From: Rhododendron vialii
Taxonomy: Eukaryota > Streptophyta > Magnoliopsida > Ericales > Ericaceae
Direction of reading: 5' to 3'
NCBI RefSeq assembly: GCF_030253575.1
Contig: NC_080567.1
Span: 9,944,501 to 10,008,500 of the forward strand
DNA: 64,000 nt
Positions 34,787 through 47,451 of this stretch are shown here, piece by piece; position 1 is the stretch's first letter, and each line of letters starts with the position of its first letter. The translations under genes and the position numbers were made by a program. Under the pieces are notes generated by a model that was not told where the DNA came from, ran no database searches, and worked only from the letters and a program-made list of their open reading frames with translations.

Positions 34787-34794
34787 TATAAATA
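34787..34794 (+). promoter_or_regulatory. Probable TATA box of the expansin-like gene
   Basis: TATAAATA lies 92 bp before the ATG at 34886, a normal distance for a plant core promoter with a short leader. Inferred from position and match only. Confidence 0.6.
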
Positions 34795-34885
34795 GGAACA
34801 ACCCATTGTTCATCTTCATGCATCACTACCATCTTAATTTCTCTATCTGCTTCTTAATTTTCTTCTAATTCTCCTCTAATTTACA

Positions 34886-37800
34886 ATGGGTTTCCCTCAT
34901 ATCTCTTTCTTCCATCTGTTTTCCACTTTTCTTCTCATGAAGATAACTGTGGGAGATGCAGCAACGTGCAGTGACTGCTTCACTCATTCTCGAGCAGCTT
35001 ACTACCCCAATTCTGATGAACAAGGAACAGAAAGTGAGAATTTCTTTTATAACTTAGAAAGTGGGAGTTCAACTTCTACATATATATATTCACAAATAAT
35101 GCTACGTGTAGGGGTTCGATTTGACGGGACCTTGGCCTGGGTTAGGTCTCTCCTTCCGTAGGCTCGTTCTCCTGCTTCTGGACCTGCAACAAGTCACTAG
35201 GGCTGGAGTAGCCCAGTGACCCTCCGACGATCAAATCAAACCTCAGGGGGGAATATAGATCTAGGGTTAGGGAAGAATGGCATACCTCTTTAGACTAGAG
35301 TCCCTTTGTATTTATAGACCTAGGTTTGCTTGGCCTCCAAGCTAGCGCGTGAAGGATACGCTCGGGTAACCGTCTCGGATGACATCATAGATGACGCACC
35401 GGATAAGGCGGTTACGGAGCACATGGCCAGACCTGGCCTAGATGATCCTATCTGCCACGTATCGCTCTTGGTCCCCTCTTGTTACGCTACATTCTTTCAA
35501 GAGACCTTAACGGAATGCTTACTTCGGTAATTCACCGAAGCATTAACAGGAGATTTGATACCGAGCGAATAATCGAAGGATATATGTCGCGGCCCGCCTG
35601 CACAGTTCGATAGATCGTACCAACATGAGACCTCGGTTAACGGTGGTCTGGCCAGGTTACCGAGGCCATAACCGAAGCCTCCACACTACGGTGACTGCAT
35701 ATATTTTGTGAATCACAATTAGATACTATTTGATCTGTTACCTTACCTAGTCCAATCATATATATGTGTCTGTTCTGTTTGATTGGTTGCACAAATAATG
35801 TTTAATGTGACTACATTTTGTTTTGCACTTAGATACTATTTGATGTGCCACCTTACAAATTCTAATCATATAAGTGAGTGTTGTTTGATTGTCTGCATGA
35901 ATATTGTTACGGTTTGTGAATCACCTTTATATGTATACCACTAGATGTGCCACCTTTTATGATCCTATCATATGTGTTCAGGGGCGAACCAATGGGGGTG
36001 CAAGCAAGGCCCCCCAATTATTCCGTTATTTTTCCTTATAAATTAAAAGTTATTAATTAGTAAGATCCCTTCAAAATTGTGTTATTATTATATAAGGATG
36101 ATATTTTGCTGTTAATATATACGTGTGATTTGATCCCCTCACAATACGAATCTTGCGTTCGCCAGTATATGTGTTGTACGGTCAATATCAGTATGGTATT
36201 AAATTTGAATTCGTAATCGTCTCAAATTATGGGTGTATCCAAGTGCCACAAATTGAATGTTTTACAATCCGATCTATGCTCTATTTCTTTGATCAAGAGA
36301 TAACCCTCAGAAATATAACAGGACAAGACAGCCTGCCTCATTCGGCTAGTTACAATAGGCTCACCATATTTGCACCGTCGTTTTTCATGTTTTTATATTG
36401 GTGTATGACATGGTTAGATGTTTTTCTTTTAGAACTGTGTTAATGTCTGAGTTAATTGCAGCCGGGGCATGCGGTTTTGGTACCTTCGGAGCAACCATCA
36501 ACGGCGGGGATGTATCAGCTGCATCTGATCTCTATCGTGATGGCGTAGGTTGCGGTGCTTGCTATCAGGTGATCCATAATTTTGTTAGAGGAAAAAAAAA
36601 GGTTTACGGAATACCTTAGTAACATACAGAATCACAAAATTTCTTGTGTTGGCCTTCCAGAAAGAAAATGAAATTCACAATAAGTGGGTTTACGTACATC
36701 TATTTGAAACCAGCGGGGGCGCAATTCATACCAAATGCAGTCTGTTGTAGTTGGTTCTGTATACTCCGGCAAAAATAAGGGCAACACGGGTTGGAAACAT
36801 GAATATTTTTTCCTACGTACGATTTTGCTCAATTTATGTTGCACAGTTTCTAAGTGATGAAGTTGGTTTTGTTTCACTAGGTGAGGTGCACCAACAGTAA
36901 CTTGTGCTCAGACAAAGGGGTAACCGTAGTTATAACTGACAATGGTGCGAGTGATCGAACCGACTTTATTCTGAGCAGGCGAGCCTTTGGACGAATGGCT
37001 CAGACTACAGATGGTGCTGCGTCTCTTCTAGCCTTTGGCGTGGTTGATATCGAATATAGACGGTATACATTACTATCTTCTAAACTAGTCATAGTCTTGT
37101 AAAAGTACACCCATAAGCAAACTTGGTCTATATTCATTACTATCTTCTAAACTAGTTTAGTCTTACAAGTACACCCATAAGCAAACTTTTTCACATATTG
37201 CTAGCTCGGAAACAAATCATGACTCCGTAAGAAAGTAATTTCTTGTGAATTCTCAGTCCTGGCATGGATGGCCCGTCTTTGACTGGACCAGGGAGGAGAA
37301 AATTGGGGTGCACTTAAGTTAGCTTGGACACCCCCGACCTTCGAACCAAAAAAAAAATTTATGACTTACGAGAATATAAAGGTAGGAATACCTGATCCAT
37401 TTACTCTCTGTCTCTCTTTTCAGTGTGTCCTGTAGCTACCCAAGCAAGAATATAACAATCAAGATAGATGAGAACAGTAACTACCCTCATTACCTGGCTT
37501 TTGTGATATGGTATCAACAAGGCAAAAAGGACATCACTGCCGTCCAGCTTTGTGAGGTACTACTCTTTCCCGTCCATTGCAATTGTGCTGCAGATTTATT
37601 TTTCTTCATGTATATAGAACCTAGACAAAACTTTCTCACACATCTTCATAAAGAAGCCTCAGCTGATGTTCGACGAGAATTTATTTTATTATCTTCATAC
37701 AACACTGTTGTAATCGGAAGACTTGTGCAGTTCATAGGAGTCTTACCTTTTTGGTTTGCGTATGAGCCTTGTATATACGCTTAAGGTAAAACTTACTGCA

Positions 37801-38236
37801 CCAACATAATATAGCATTACGGGAGTCGAACACAAGATCTTCAAATTTATCAAGGATCTCAACAACAATCTGCCTTCTGGGCCACTCTAGTCGGTTAAAA
37901 CACCCATCCTTAGAGCTTATTCAACCGAAAACGCCCCATCCTTTGATCTTTTGTTCGCAAATGTTCATTCTACATGTTATATATTGTTCCAACTTCCAAG
38001 TATTGAGATAGTGCTATTCAACCTTTAATTTGCAGACACAAAGTTTCGGGTGCAAGCTATTGGATAGGAGTTATGGAGCAGTATGGACAACTTCCTCACC
38101 CCCGAGTGGATCCCTATCAATAAGGATGCTTTTTAGTGATGATGATGATGAGACTTGGGTTGTTCCGGTTAACGACATACCCCAAGATTGGACACCGGGG
38201 AATACATATGATTCCGGTGTACAAGTGAACTTATAG
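34886..38236 (+). CDS. EXLB1: Expansin-like B protein (EXLB)
   Basis: Five exons join in frame with GT-AG introns: 34886-35033, 36462-36568, 36881-37062, 37424-37556 and 38036-38236 (771 nt, 256 residues, usual family length). The first ~25 residues are a signal peptide, so the product is secreted to the cell wall. A double-psi beta-barrel domain follows, with cysteines in GACGFG, GVGCGACYQ and VRCTNSNLC; the HFD motif of true expansins is absent and the site reads TDFILS, as expected for expansin-like proteins. The C-terminal ~100 residues form the CBM63-type domain. The family is linked to wall loosening, but EXLB activity has not been shown biochemically. The ATG follows a TATA box by 92 bp. 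Intron 1 is swollen by a solo LTR and a MITE. No break in the coding frame is seen. Confidence 0.92.
35107..35685 (-). mobile_element. Solo LTR in intron 1 of EXLB, exact ctacg target duplication
   Basis: On the minus strand it starts TGTGGAGGCTTCGG and ends GAACCCCTACA; flanks are ctacg at 35102-35106 and 35686-35690. A TATAAATA box (minus, 35309-35316) precedes the leader. Its promoter half and 3' half match the solo LTR at 4292-4882; the 5' parts differ. It is antisense to the gene. Confidence 0.9.
35700..35965. repeat. Imperfect tandem repeat in EXLB intron 1
   Basis: A unit of about 115 bp, with the words TTAGATACTATTTGATCTG, CACCTTAC and TGTTTGATTG, occurs twice and then partly a third time. 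No function seen. Confidence 0.6.
35979..36167. mobile_element. hAT-like MITE in EXLB intron 1
   Basis: 189 bp between exact 8-bp duplications tatgtgtt (35971-35978 and 36168-36175), the duplication length of hAT elements. Ends CAGGGGCGAAC and GTTCGCCAGTA pair at 8 of 11 bases. No coding sequence. Confidence 0.75.
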
Positions 38237-41135
38237 CCGAACAGACAGGACTCTTATGTTGATTGGAATGCATTCATACCACGGGAATAACCCCCATGTC
38301 GCTTCATAAATTGTTCTTTTCACACAGCCTCTGTTTATTTTGATTTAGATAGTTTTAGAATAAACTTTGACAAGTTTTTCAATGTAATCATTATATCGTT
38401 GACGAATAATATCAAAAATAGGTCTTAGTATAGCTTTGAATTGGTTCGAGTATAGTGGTCAATTTGGAAAATACAGTAACAATTTTCATTGTACCAATGG
38501 AGAGCTGATGCTTGCTTGTTTTGCTTTTTTTTCCTTCTTTGAAGAGGACTGTTATGTTTATTTTAACTGAAAGGCATGACCAGAGTACCACGATAAGTGC
38601 TTCTTTTCCGGCTCAATTAAACAATTAGGAAGGGCCGACCAGCAAATGAACCCTCCTGGGTGGTGACCTAGGGGCACCTAACAGTGCTGTAGAATGTTGA
38701 ACGTTTGGCTTTGAAATGCTCTTACAAGGTAGCCACTGTCCTCGTCGCAAGCGGATTCGAACTCAAACTCGCATGGAGAGGAGGGAGATTCACCTCGAAC
38801 CCTTGCCAACCTGATAACCACCTCAGTGATACACGATATGTGCATTGGCAGGTAGATGTGGAGTAGAATATCAAAAAGAACTGCAGGTTGATGTAGAGTA
38901 GATATCAAAACGAACTCACAAGTCATTTTTTCAAGAACGGTGACATGAATTTCTGGGCATACCGACAAAGAGGATTAGCTAAATCAATGTACACATTTTA
39001 TTAACATAGTATGTGATTTGACTGAAACAAAAGTCAGATCAATACACAATACTAAAAGGTTATGGCCATAATAACTGGGGAGTATTTTCTTTCTTAAGAG
39101 TCGCTCTAAGCTGGGATTGTATAATCAAAGTGACATCAATTTGTACCATCAAACTGTATGATATAGCTATTACCTAATACGAGATCTCCTGATTCTGAGG
39201 CAATTTATGGGGGCAAAACTCTCCATATGCACACAAGATCACCATGCTTTTCAGTCACAGAATAAGCTTTTCAGTCACACAGGTTTTGCAAAAACTGCAA
39301 AACACAATCAATTAAAATTGAATGTGCCAGCATCTTCTAGATTAACACTTTTTCAAACCCAAAAAAATCCACAAACTATAAGGATGCATATTATATGTGG
39401 TCAGCTATCAAATCGTAAATCATCAAAATTCCATCAATTGTCATGAGGGACAACAGCATGACTCATTTTGACCAAGCTAGCATGAACTGTCTCAGCAGCA
39501 ACAATAGCATGCTGACAGACCATTTTTTCTTTACCTTTTTTATTGGCAACAAAAAAAAAACTAAACAAACCTAATCAATCGGAACCAAGCAACAATTTTC
39601 AACCCCAAAGACAAAAGGGATCTGCGAGGGGCACGTTTCACCAAAGAACATAGTGATATCCGACCCTTGCACAAAATCCCAATTCAAGTGACACATTATA
39701 GTTGGAATGCCTAAAACCTGATTCCCTTATCAAGTTCCACTTTCTCCATTTTATAGACAGACCTTTCACGTCATCTACATCCTATTCAAGAAAAATATGA
39801 AAAGCAATCAGTCCACTCCTGATTGAATCAATATAAAAACACACGCAAAGTTGTGTGTATATATATGTATACCTTCTGGCTTAGTTGTTTGCCTATTATA
39901 CGAAGTTTGAACCCCTAAATATATTCCGCTTTTATATTTGCAGTATGGTGGAGGAATGGTGGATTTGGTGGTGGTGGTGACGGTCAATGAGGGTTGCCCA
40001 AATATTTTTGATTAGAACAGGTGAGTGACAAATAAGGGTTGCACGAACACTTACAAGTTTTGCATCTAGGGTTCAGTATTGATTAGAGAGGTCGGGTTTC
40101 TATCAAGAGGGATGATGATATCTTGCAATTCTTTGGTGTGTTTTTATGGCTTGTCTTAGAGCAATGGGGATCCAAACAAAAAAGCAAAGGCAGTGACGCA
40201 ATGGGTTGGTCAATGGCTCCATCTCGGTCATTCGGCTACAGACAGAGAGGTTGGCATTAGTCACCATGAAAGAGCAGATTTGAGTAAATTTATAGGATGT
40301 TTTTCTACTTTCAATTTGGGCTTTGCAGGAGGTGGAGAGACGGGGATGCAAGCAATGCGTAGGGACCAAGAGTTAGAATCTGTTGGTGTGTCTCGGTAAT
40401 CAATAGCGGGAGTTGTGCTGGGATTCGTGAGATTTCAATTTCGAAAGCAAAATGGGTCACTGCCAGCCAATTGCATGTTAGGACAACAATGTGAATCTTA
40501 AATCCAGGTTGACAGCAAGTGTAATTTAGAGAAAAGGGGTTCTACGGTTGATTGTTCCCATATTTGGATGAGAATACAACTATGGCTGGCTGTCATGTAG
40601 GGGACCGTATCGAACGAAAGTGGAGGATTTTTGTTATGTTTCAAACATTGTATTTATCTGCAGCAAGTATCTTGTGAGCTACACTTTTAATTTTTGGTAC
40701 TTTTTATCTTCTTTTGTTGTGACATTTTTTCTTGTAAAAAATCGAGAGGCTATGGAGAGGGTCCAATATATACAAGTAGCATTACTAGGAGAGTTTCAAG
40801 CTCTTTGAAGCTCACTCAATACCTTTCTCTTCCTATTGTAATGATCTCATTTTTATCTCTATGAAAATGAAACTCTCTTTGCTGATCAAAACGACAAAAT
40901 GCTTATGAGAAGATGTTGAGTCAAGCCCTACTTACTCCTTGTGAGTCTTTGGTCCAACATGTTTTGTTCTCCTTCCTAAGCAGACGCACTATAAGCTCAT
41001 TGCACACTCTGTTCTATATATTTTCTTGAGGAATGCCACTACAAGGGTACAATGTTATGACCCAGTTTCTAAAAAGTTGGATGTCACTTTCCATTTTTTA
41101 CTCTGAGTGCATTCCACATTCTAATATACCCCCAC
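38237..41135. other. Gene-poor stretch downstream of EXLB
   Basis: The first ~200 bp should be the EXLB 3' UTR. The rest holds no domain that I recognise. Frames at 39207-39446, 40103-40399 and 40620-40808 look like chance. Small TA-rich and GGT-rich tracts occur near 39855 and 39950-39985. Confidence 0.5.
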
Positions 41136-41317
41136 CGATGCAAACCCAAATATCCATAGATTAACTTAGAGAGAGAAACTCTCAAATGAGATACAAAAGA
41201 GACTAGCTCTTGATAATATTTGTTCAAACTAATAAAAGATACCAAAAGAAAAGACTCCAACACCTATATATACACCCAATACAAAAGACATAAATACCCT
41301 TACTATATACTACATCA
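41136..41317 (-). repeat. 3' LTR of the minus-strand Gypsy element
   Basis: 182 bp. On the minus strand it starts TGATGTAG and ends CATCG (CATCA in the other LTR). CTATATATACA near 41270 may include its TATA box. Confidence 0.9.
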
Positions 41318-41339
41318 TACTCCCCTACTAAAAAGAAAC

Positions 41340-44300
41340 TTGTCATCAAGTTACAGTAGTGTCCTCCGGCAAATAGGGCATCAAGTGTTGCACATTGAAT
41401 GTGTTGGAGATGCTCAAATGAGAGGGTAAGCGGACTAGATAAGCGTTGTCATTGATCTTGCGCAAGACTTCCACAAGGACCCACTTTCCGATCATTCAAC
41501 TTCATGTAAGCACCGTGAGGATGCCTATCCTTGCTTAAGATAACCCAAACAAAATCTCCTTCTTTGAACAAAACCTCCCTTTTGTGTGCATCAATGGCCG
41601 CCTTATACTTCACATTAAACTTCTCAATATTGAAATTTACTTGAGAGTGAATATTCTCATAAACGTAGCCATATCTTCTGCCTCGGAGTGTCCCTTCTTA
41701 GGGGTTGGCAAAGGAACGAGGTCAACCACACTAGAAAGTTTCAACCCGTACACCGCTTCAAATGATGGAAAAGTGTGGATAGTGCGGTTTAGAGAAGAAT
41801 TGTAAGCAAACTCCACCAAGGGAAGAATTTCATCAAAACTTTTTAGATATTCACCAACTAAGCATCGCAACAAATTCCCAAGACCGGAGGTTTACCACTT
41901 CCGTTTGACCATCGGTTTGAGGGTGAAAAGAAGTACTAAAGCATAATTTGGTGTCAATCTTCCTCCACAAGGTTCTCCAAAGTGGGCAAAAAACTTAACA
42001 TCTCTATTGGAGACAATAGAGGTAGGGATGCCATGCAACTTGTAGACCTCCTTGAAATAGAGATTGGCAATGTTAGTCGCATCTATAGTCTTCTTACAAG
42101 GTATGAAATGAGCCATTTTTTAGAACCTATCCACTACCACCATCATAGAATCACTCCGCCTTTGCGTAGGAGGAAGCCCCAAAACAAAATCCATACTCAA
42201 GCATTTCAAATGACTTTCTGGCACCGGTAGAGGCAAATACAACCCCGCATTAGTGGCTGTCCCCTTACTCCGTTGGCAAATTTGGCACCTTTGCACATAG
42301 CCCCCCACATCTTTACTCATTCTCGGCCAATAGTGTGCATCTTGAAGCAACGCTAGAGTCTTATCCTTGCCAAAATGACCCAACTTGTAACTTTCGGCCA
42401 ACAAGTGCTCCCTTAAAGAGCATGTAGGGACACACAACTTGAGTTTTTTGAATAGAAATTCATCCTTCAACATTAAACATGGATCGATAACCTTATCACC
42501 CCTTTGCAAAGCATCGATTTTTTTAACTAAAGTAAGGATCTTCGGCATAGAAAGTGCGAAATTCTTCAAACCCAACAATCTTGTTCTTCATTGCCACCAA
42601 GAGAGCCACTCTTCTACTCAAACCATTGGCCACTTTGTTGAGAATCCCCAATTTGTGCCTGAAAGAGAACGTAAATTGTTGTAGATAAGCCACCCACTTG
42701 GCATGCCTTTTATTGAGGTGTTGTTGGCTATTGATATACTTAAGAGCTTCTTGATCGGTGTTGAGAACAAATTCCTTGTAGGCAATGTAATAACTCCAAT
42801 GCTTGATGGCTTGGACAATGGCATAGAATTCCAAGTCATAAGTAGAGTATTTGAGTTTAGCACCGTTCAACTTCTCACTAAAGAAAGCAATAGGTTGACC
42901 ACCTTGGCTTAAGACTCCACCAATTCCCACTCCCAAAACATCACAATCAAGCTCAAAAGTTTTGTCAAAGTCAGGTAAGGCCAAGATAGGAGCTTCGGTA
43001 AGCTTGGACTTCAACAATTTGAAACTCTTGGCAGCTTCTTCGGACCATACGAACACCTTCTGCTTGAGGCAATCGGTAAGAGGAGCCGCAATACTACTAA
43101 AGTTGGCAATGAACTTCCGGTAGAATGCAGCTAACCCATGAAAACTCCTCACTTCATGAACACTTGTAGGTGTTGGCCATTCCACAATGGCATTAATCTT
43201 GTCTTCATCCATGTGAACCCCTTTTGAAGACACCACATACCCCAAAAATATCACCTTATCAACGGCAAAATTACATTTCTTCAAGTTCCCATAAAATTTC
43301 TCTCTTCTCAAGATTTTGAAAACTTGTTGGAGGTGGGATGAGTGATCTTCAAAACACCGACTATACACCAAGATATCATCAAAGTACACAACTACACATA
43401 TACCCAATAGAGGTTGAAGCATCTGAGTCATTACCCGCATAAAAGTGCTTGGAGCATTGGTAAGACCAAAAGACGTCACAAGCCATTCAATAAGGCCATG
43501 AGGGGTCTTGAAAGCCGTTTTCCATTCATCTCCCGGGCGAACTCGAATTTAATGATAACCACTTCTTAGATCAATCTTTGAGAAGACCTTTGAACCGGCA
43601 AGGCAATCCAACATATCATCTAGCCTCGGAATGGGAAAACGGTACTTGATAGTGATCTTGTTGATAGCTCTACTATCCACACACATCCTCCATGAACCAT
43701 CCTTCTTCAGAGTCAAAAGAGCCGGCACCGCGCAAGGGCTAAGGCTTGCCCTTATGTAGTCTTTTTCTAGAAGATCCTTAACTTGCCTTTGAATCTCTTC
43801 CCTCTCTCGTGGAGACATTCTATATGCGGGCTTGTTCGGAAGGGGTGCCCCGGGTACCAAGTCGATACAATGTTGAATATCTCACAAATGAGGCAATTCG
43901 GGATGCAACTCTTGAGGAAACACATCAACATACTCCTTCAAAAGTTTAGAAATCGCCTCGAGAATATCTGACAAACCCATCCGCCATAGGAACCAACACT
44001 AGAACATACCCAGTTTCATGACTTTCTTTGAGAAATCCTTTAGAAGCAAGCAACGTAGTGAGAGGAGGCTTTGTAGCCACCTCCTCCTTATAGATAACAA
44101 AGTGAATTATCACTTCTCCTTAAGGATGGTGTAGGTATTCTTCTTTCCATCATGGATGAAATGCCTATCATATTGCCACGGGCGACCAAGTAGTATATGA
44201 CAAGCATCCATAGGAACCACATAGCACCAAACTTCATCAAAGTACTTTTGCTGAATAGAGAAAGATACCAAGCATTTTTTAGTCACCTTGATTTCATTGC

Positions 44301-44450
44301 CCTTCTTGAACTAAGAAAGGGTATAAGGATGGGGATGCTCCTCCACTTTGAGTTGTAACTTGTCCACCACCTCTTGAAAGACCACATTCTCACAACTTCC
44401 GCTATCAATAATCATGTTGCAAACTCTACCGCCAACATTGCAAGTGGTGT
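41340..44450 (-). pseudogene. Gypsy pol: RT, RNase H, integrase; broken
   Basis: Minus strand from high to low coordinates: a degenerate protease region (about 44000-44450), reverse transcriptase (43860-43290) with [23 protein letters not shown] and the active site YFDDILVYS (43380 region); RNase H (43000-42600) ending NGLSRR; integrase zinc region (HFGKDKT and CQICQRSKG, 42400-42280), first aspartate in MDFVLGLPP, second in SNRDVKF, then the GQTEV region near 41905. It ends in a FNVQHLMPYLPED tail near 41390-41350. Stops and frameshifts occur, for example between 43549 and 43479, near 42116 and near 41890. It cannot make an active polyprotein. Confidence 0.9.
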
Positions 44451-44491
44451 AAAAGATATTGGCACTCAACCAATCTTCATTACTAGCATCC

Positions 44492-45721
44492 TTAGGAGTA
44501 AGGAGTCTTTTTTATCATCAAAACATAGTCTTCTTCTTCCTCATTATTACCTCTAATTTCTTCACATGTTTCTTCGTCATAAACGAGAATATCATCCTCA
44601 CAACCTTGTTCCATAACCTCATCAATGAAAAGTGCCTTGTTACAACCTCCAAAAGCCTTACGACAATCTGAAAACTTGCGACCCGGTTCCCCACACTTGA
44701 AGCACTTAAAACCCCCACTTTGAAATTGATTTCGAGCCCCCAAAGCATCGGATTAAGGCTGATTTTGAGCGGGTGTTGAAACCTTTTCCGCTCGGTTTTG
44801 AGTACCAACCCCGAAAAAAGCACCTTGGCCACCACTAGAGGAAGAACCACGCCTATCATAAGAGTAAAAGGGCTGCCCGGACTTGGAACCGCCTTGATAT
44901 TGTTGCCGAATCTCGAAAACTTCCTCTTTTCTTGCTTTTCGGCCACCAAGGCCCGATTGTAAGCTTCTGAAACCGTCCACAAAGTTTGCATAGCAAGAGC
45001 ATCTTGGATTGTGATTGTCAATCCTTATGTACCTTGCAACCATTTGATCTTCACTTTCATTCAAATCAACTCTAGCAACAAGATGATGGCAAGCCTCCGT
45101 GTACTCATCAACACTCCCAACTTGTTTGAGATTATGCAAATTCTTGTAGAGATTTTGCATATAGTTGAAAGGCAAGAATTGTTCATTGAGTTTCTTCTTC
45201 ATTTTCTCCTATTCTCTAATCTTTCCTTTTCCTCTTCGTAACCTAGTTCCTTGCAATTGCTCCCACCAAGCAGAAGCTCTTCCTTTGAGACGAATACCCA
45301 CTAACTTCACATTTTTCTCCTCGGAGACATCTCCATAATCAAACACTCTTTCAACCGTATTTATCCAATCAACAAACTCATCCGGATTAAGACTTCCATA
45401 GAACTCGGAAAGTTCAATCTTGATGTTCTTCTCTCGCCTATAAGGAGAGTGAGTGGAAGGTGGCCTACACCAATTCGGATCACCAAAAGGATTGTCAAAA
45501 TGACTTTGAGAGTCCTCGGACCCTCCACTACCCGCATGCGACACTTGCAAGCTTTGCCCCATCGCCATTAGGGTAGCAACTTGTTGTCTCAACTCTTGAA
45601 TCTCATGGTTTTGATTGCCAAACTCATTCTCTTCACCATTGTTCACCACAAAGCCTTGACATCTACCTCCTCTTCTACCTCTAGCCCGATAAGCCATGAC
45701 AATACCCAAATTCAACTCCAA
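44492..45721 (-). pseudogene. Gypsy gag with one zinc knuckle, broken
   Basis: Minus strand: an arginine/glycine-rich start (RARGRRGGRCQG) near 45690, a coiled-coil-like heptad stretch (EIQELRQQVATLMAMGQSL), the retrotransposon gag core (IELSEFYGSLNPDEFVDWI, 45420-45360; and LKGRASAWWEQLQG, 45290-45250), a stop at 45209, continuation from 45202, and a zinc knuckle (CFKCGEPGRKFSDC, 44700-44655) whose histidine reads K or is shifted. Stop codons and frameshifts at 45209 and near 44750. Confidence 0.85.
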
Positions 45722-46450
45722 ACAAGTAAATCCACCCCAAATAATGAAAATCCAGCCAAATCAGTACACAAACAGCCTCAAATCACAATCAATCGACACA
45801 AATAGTGACAACCCAACAAAAACCGCAAGAAATCGAAGCAAATATCAACAAACGAGACAAACCCAGCTGAAATCAAACACAAAAACACATATTCAAGTGC
45901 CAAAAGAGCAGTTCCTAAGCTCTTACCTCTGATTTGAGTACAATCGAAGGTTGTACGAGTCCAATAGAGGCTGTACGAGTCAAACCGAAGGCTGTACAAG
46001 CCTCAATCTGCAGTTTCAAGGGCTGAACCAGTGAAATCGAGCACGAAACCACTGTTTCAAGAGCCGAAATTCGTAGATCTGCACTCGAAAATGATGGAAC
46101 AGCCTAGGAAGTGACTGGGTTGAGTTCGAAATCCCAAAGCGAAGGTCCTAGGGTGCTCGAACAGGTCCGAACAGTGCCGACATGGGTAGATCGAGCTTGA
46201 ACAGTGCCGAAATGGCTGATTTAAGTTCAAACAGGTCAGATCCGAAGGGTTTTGGTTCGATTCAGGGCTGAATATGGGCGGAATCGAAGTATAGGGTGTT
46301 GGGTTGGATAGATCTGAGGATTTGGAGTGATTTGGGGGCTCCGACAAGATTTTCCGGTGCCGTTTTAGGTTTCCAGCGAGATTTAGGTTTCCGGTGAAGT
46401 CTCTAGCAATATGAACGGTGGGAATCGAGCCTAGAAACTCTGATACTAAA

Positions 46451-46632
46451 TGATGCAAACCCAAATATCCATAGATTAACTTAGAGAGAGAAACTCCCAA
46501 ATAGGATACAAAAGAGACTAGCTCTTGATAATATTTGTTCAAAATGATAAAAGCTACCAAAAGAAAGGACTCCAACACCTATATATATACCCACTACAAA
46601 AGACATAAATACCATTACTACATACTACATCA
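46451..46632 (-). repeat. 5' LTR of the minus-strand Gypsy element
   Basis: 182 bp, starts TGATGTAG and ends TTTGCATCA on the minus strand, so terminal TGATG/CATCA. Very short for a plant Gypsy LTR. Confidence 0.9.
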
Positions 46633-46637
46633 CCCAC

Positions 46638-47451
46638 AAACCTCTCCCATCTCCAAAGAAGATTTGATCAACACCAACCCTTCCCCTCCTAATGTGTCTT
46701 CCAAAGATTTTAAATCAACCCTTTACGTTCTGAAGATTGCTTCTACAGAGATTGCCTCTTTCCCTAACATCATCGAATCTTCTTTCCCTAACATCATCGA
46801 ATCACATGTTCAACATCCTCAGTATAAAGCTTTCCTTCTCTCATTTCATGTGATGTTTTTGCAGTATTCTATACGGCGACCGCCAAGTTAGCCTACATGT
46901 ATATTTGTTTTGAACTGCTTATCCTACATGTTAAACAGAAAAATGCCTACTTACAAGTACCAATCAACAAATTATTTACCCATAAAAAATCAATCAATAA
47001 ATTATGTAGCCATAAATAGGGCTGCGCCGAGTGTCAGAATGTTCAGGTTCCTTAGTTAAATTTCAGCTTTAGAATGTTCGTCAATGAAAATTTGAAGAGC
47101 CGAGCTTGAGCCGAATTCTATCAGGTTCAAGTTCGGCTCATTTATTAAACGAGCCTAAAATTGAGGCTCGGTTAGTTTAGTACTCGAATCAAACTCAAAT
47201 GAGTCTTTACTGAACATCTCAGTTCATTTGCAGCTCCAGCCACAAACATAGAAAAATCGTAAAATAGCAGGAAAAAAAGAGAGGCAAAACTGAACAAACC
47301 AAAGCCCAATCATCGAAAGGCAAGGAAAACAAGAATTGAAAAACTTGGAAAATTTTATTCCAACATCAAAGTAAGCTGTTTTAGTCTCACAGAAACGGTA
47401 CATATTAAGGTCGGTCTCCGTCATTTTATCACCTTTTTATTTTTGTTGCAG
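46638..47451. other. Unassigned stretch between the Gypsy element and the 98-residue gene
   Basis: A plus frame at 46640-46890 contains a small repeat (CCTAACATCATCGAATC twice, near 46763 and 46787) but no known domain. 47080-47200 has GAGCC/GGCTC self-complementary words (GAGCTTGAGCC, TTCGGCTC, GAGGCTCGG), a common plant repeat. The part next to 47451 is the 3' flank of the gene. Confidence 0.4.

Larger units (their letters stand above)
41136..46632 (-). mobile_element. Ty3/Gypsy retrotransposon with 182-bp LTRs, minus strand
   Basis: The element is complete in outline: LTRs at 46451-46632 (5') and 41136-41317 (3'), target duplication cccac at 41131-41135 and 46633-46637, a primer binding site AGTATCAGAGT (minus, just inside 46450) and a purine-rich GTAGGGGAG tract before the 3' LTR. 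Gag and pol lie between with the order expected for Gypsy. About a dozen differences separate the two LTRs (roughly 6-7 percent), so it is older than a fresh insertion. No clear chromodomain at the end of pol. The exact Gypsy lineage is unresolved. Confidence 0.93.

Noticed and set aside
44374..45241. Plus-strand ORFs in the minus Gypsy element
   Set aside because: Shadows of gag on the opposite strand.
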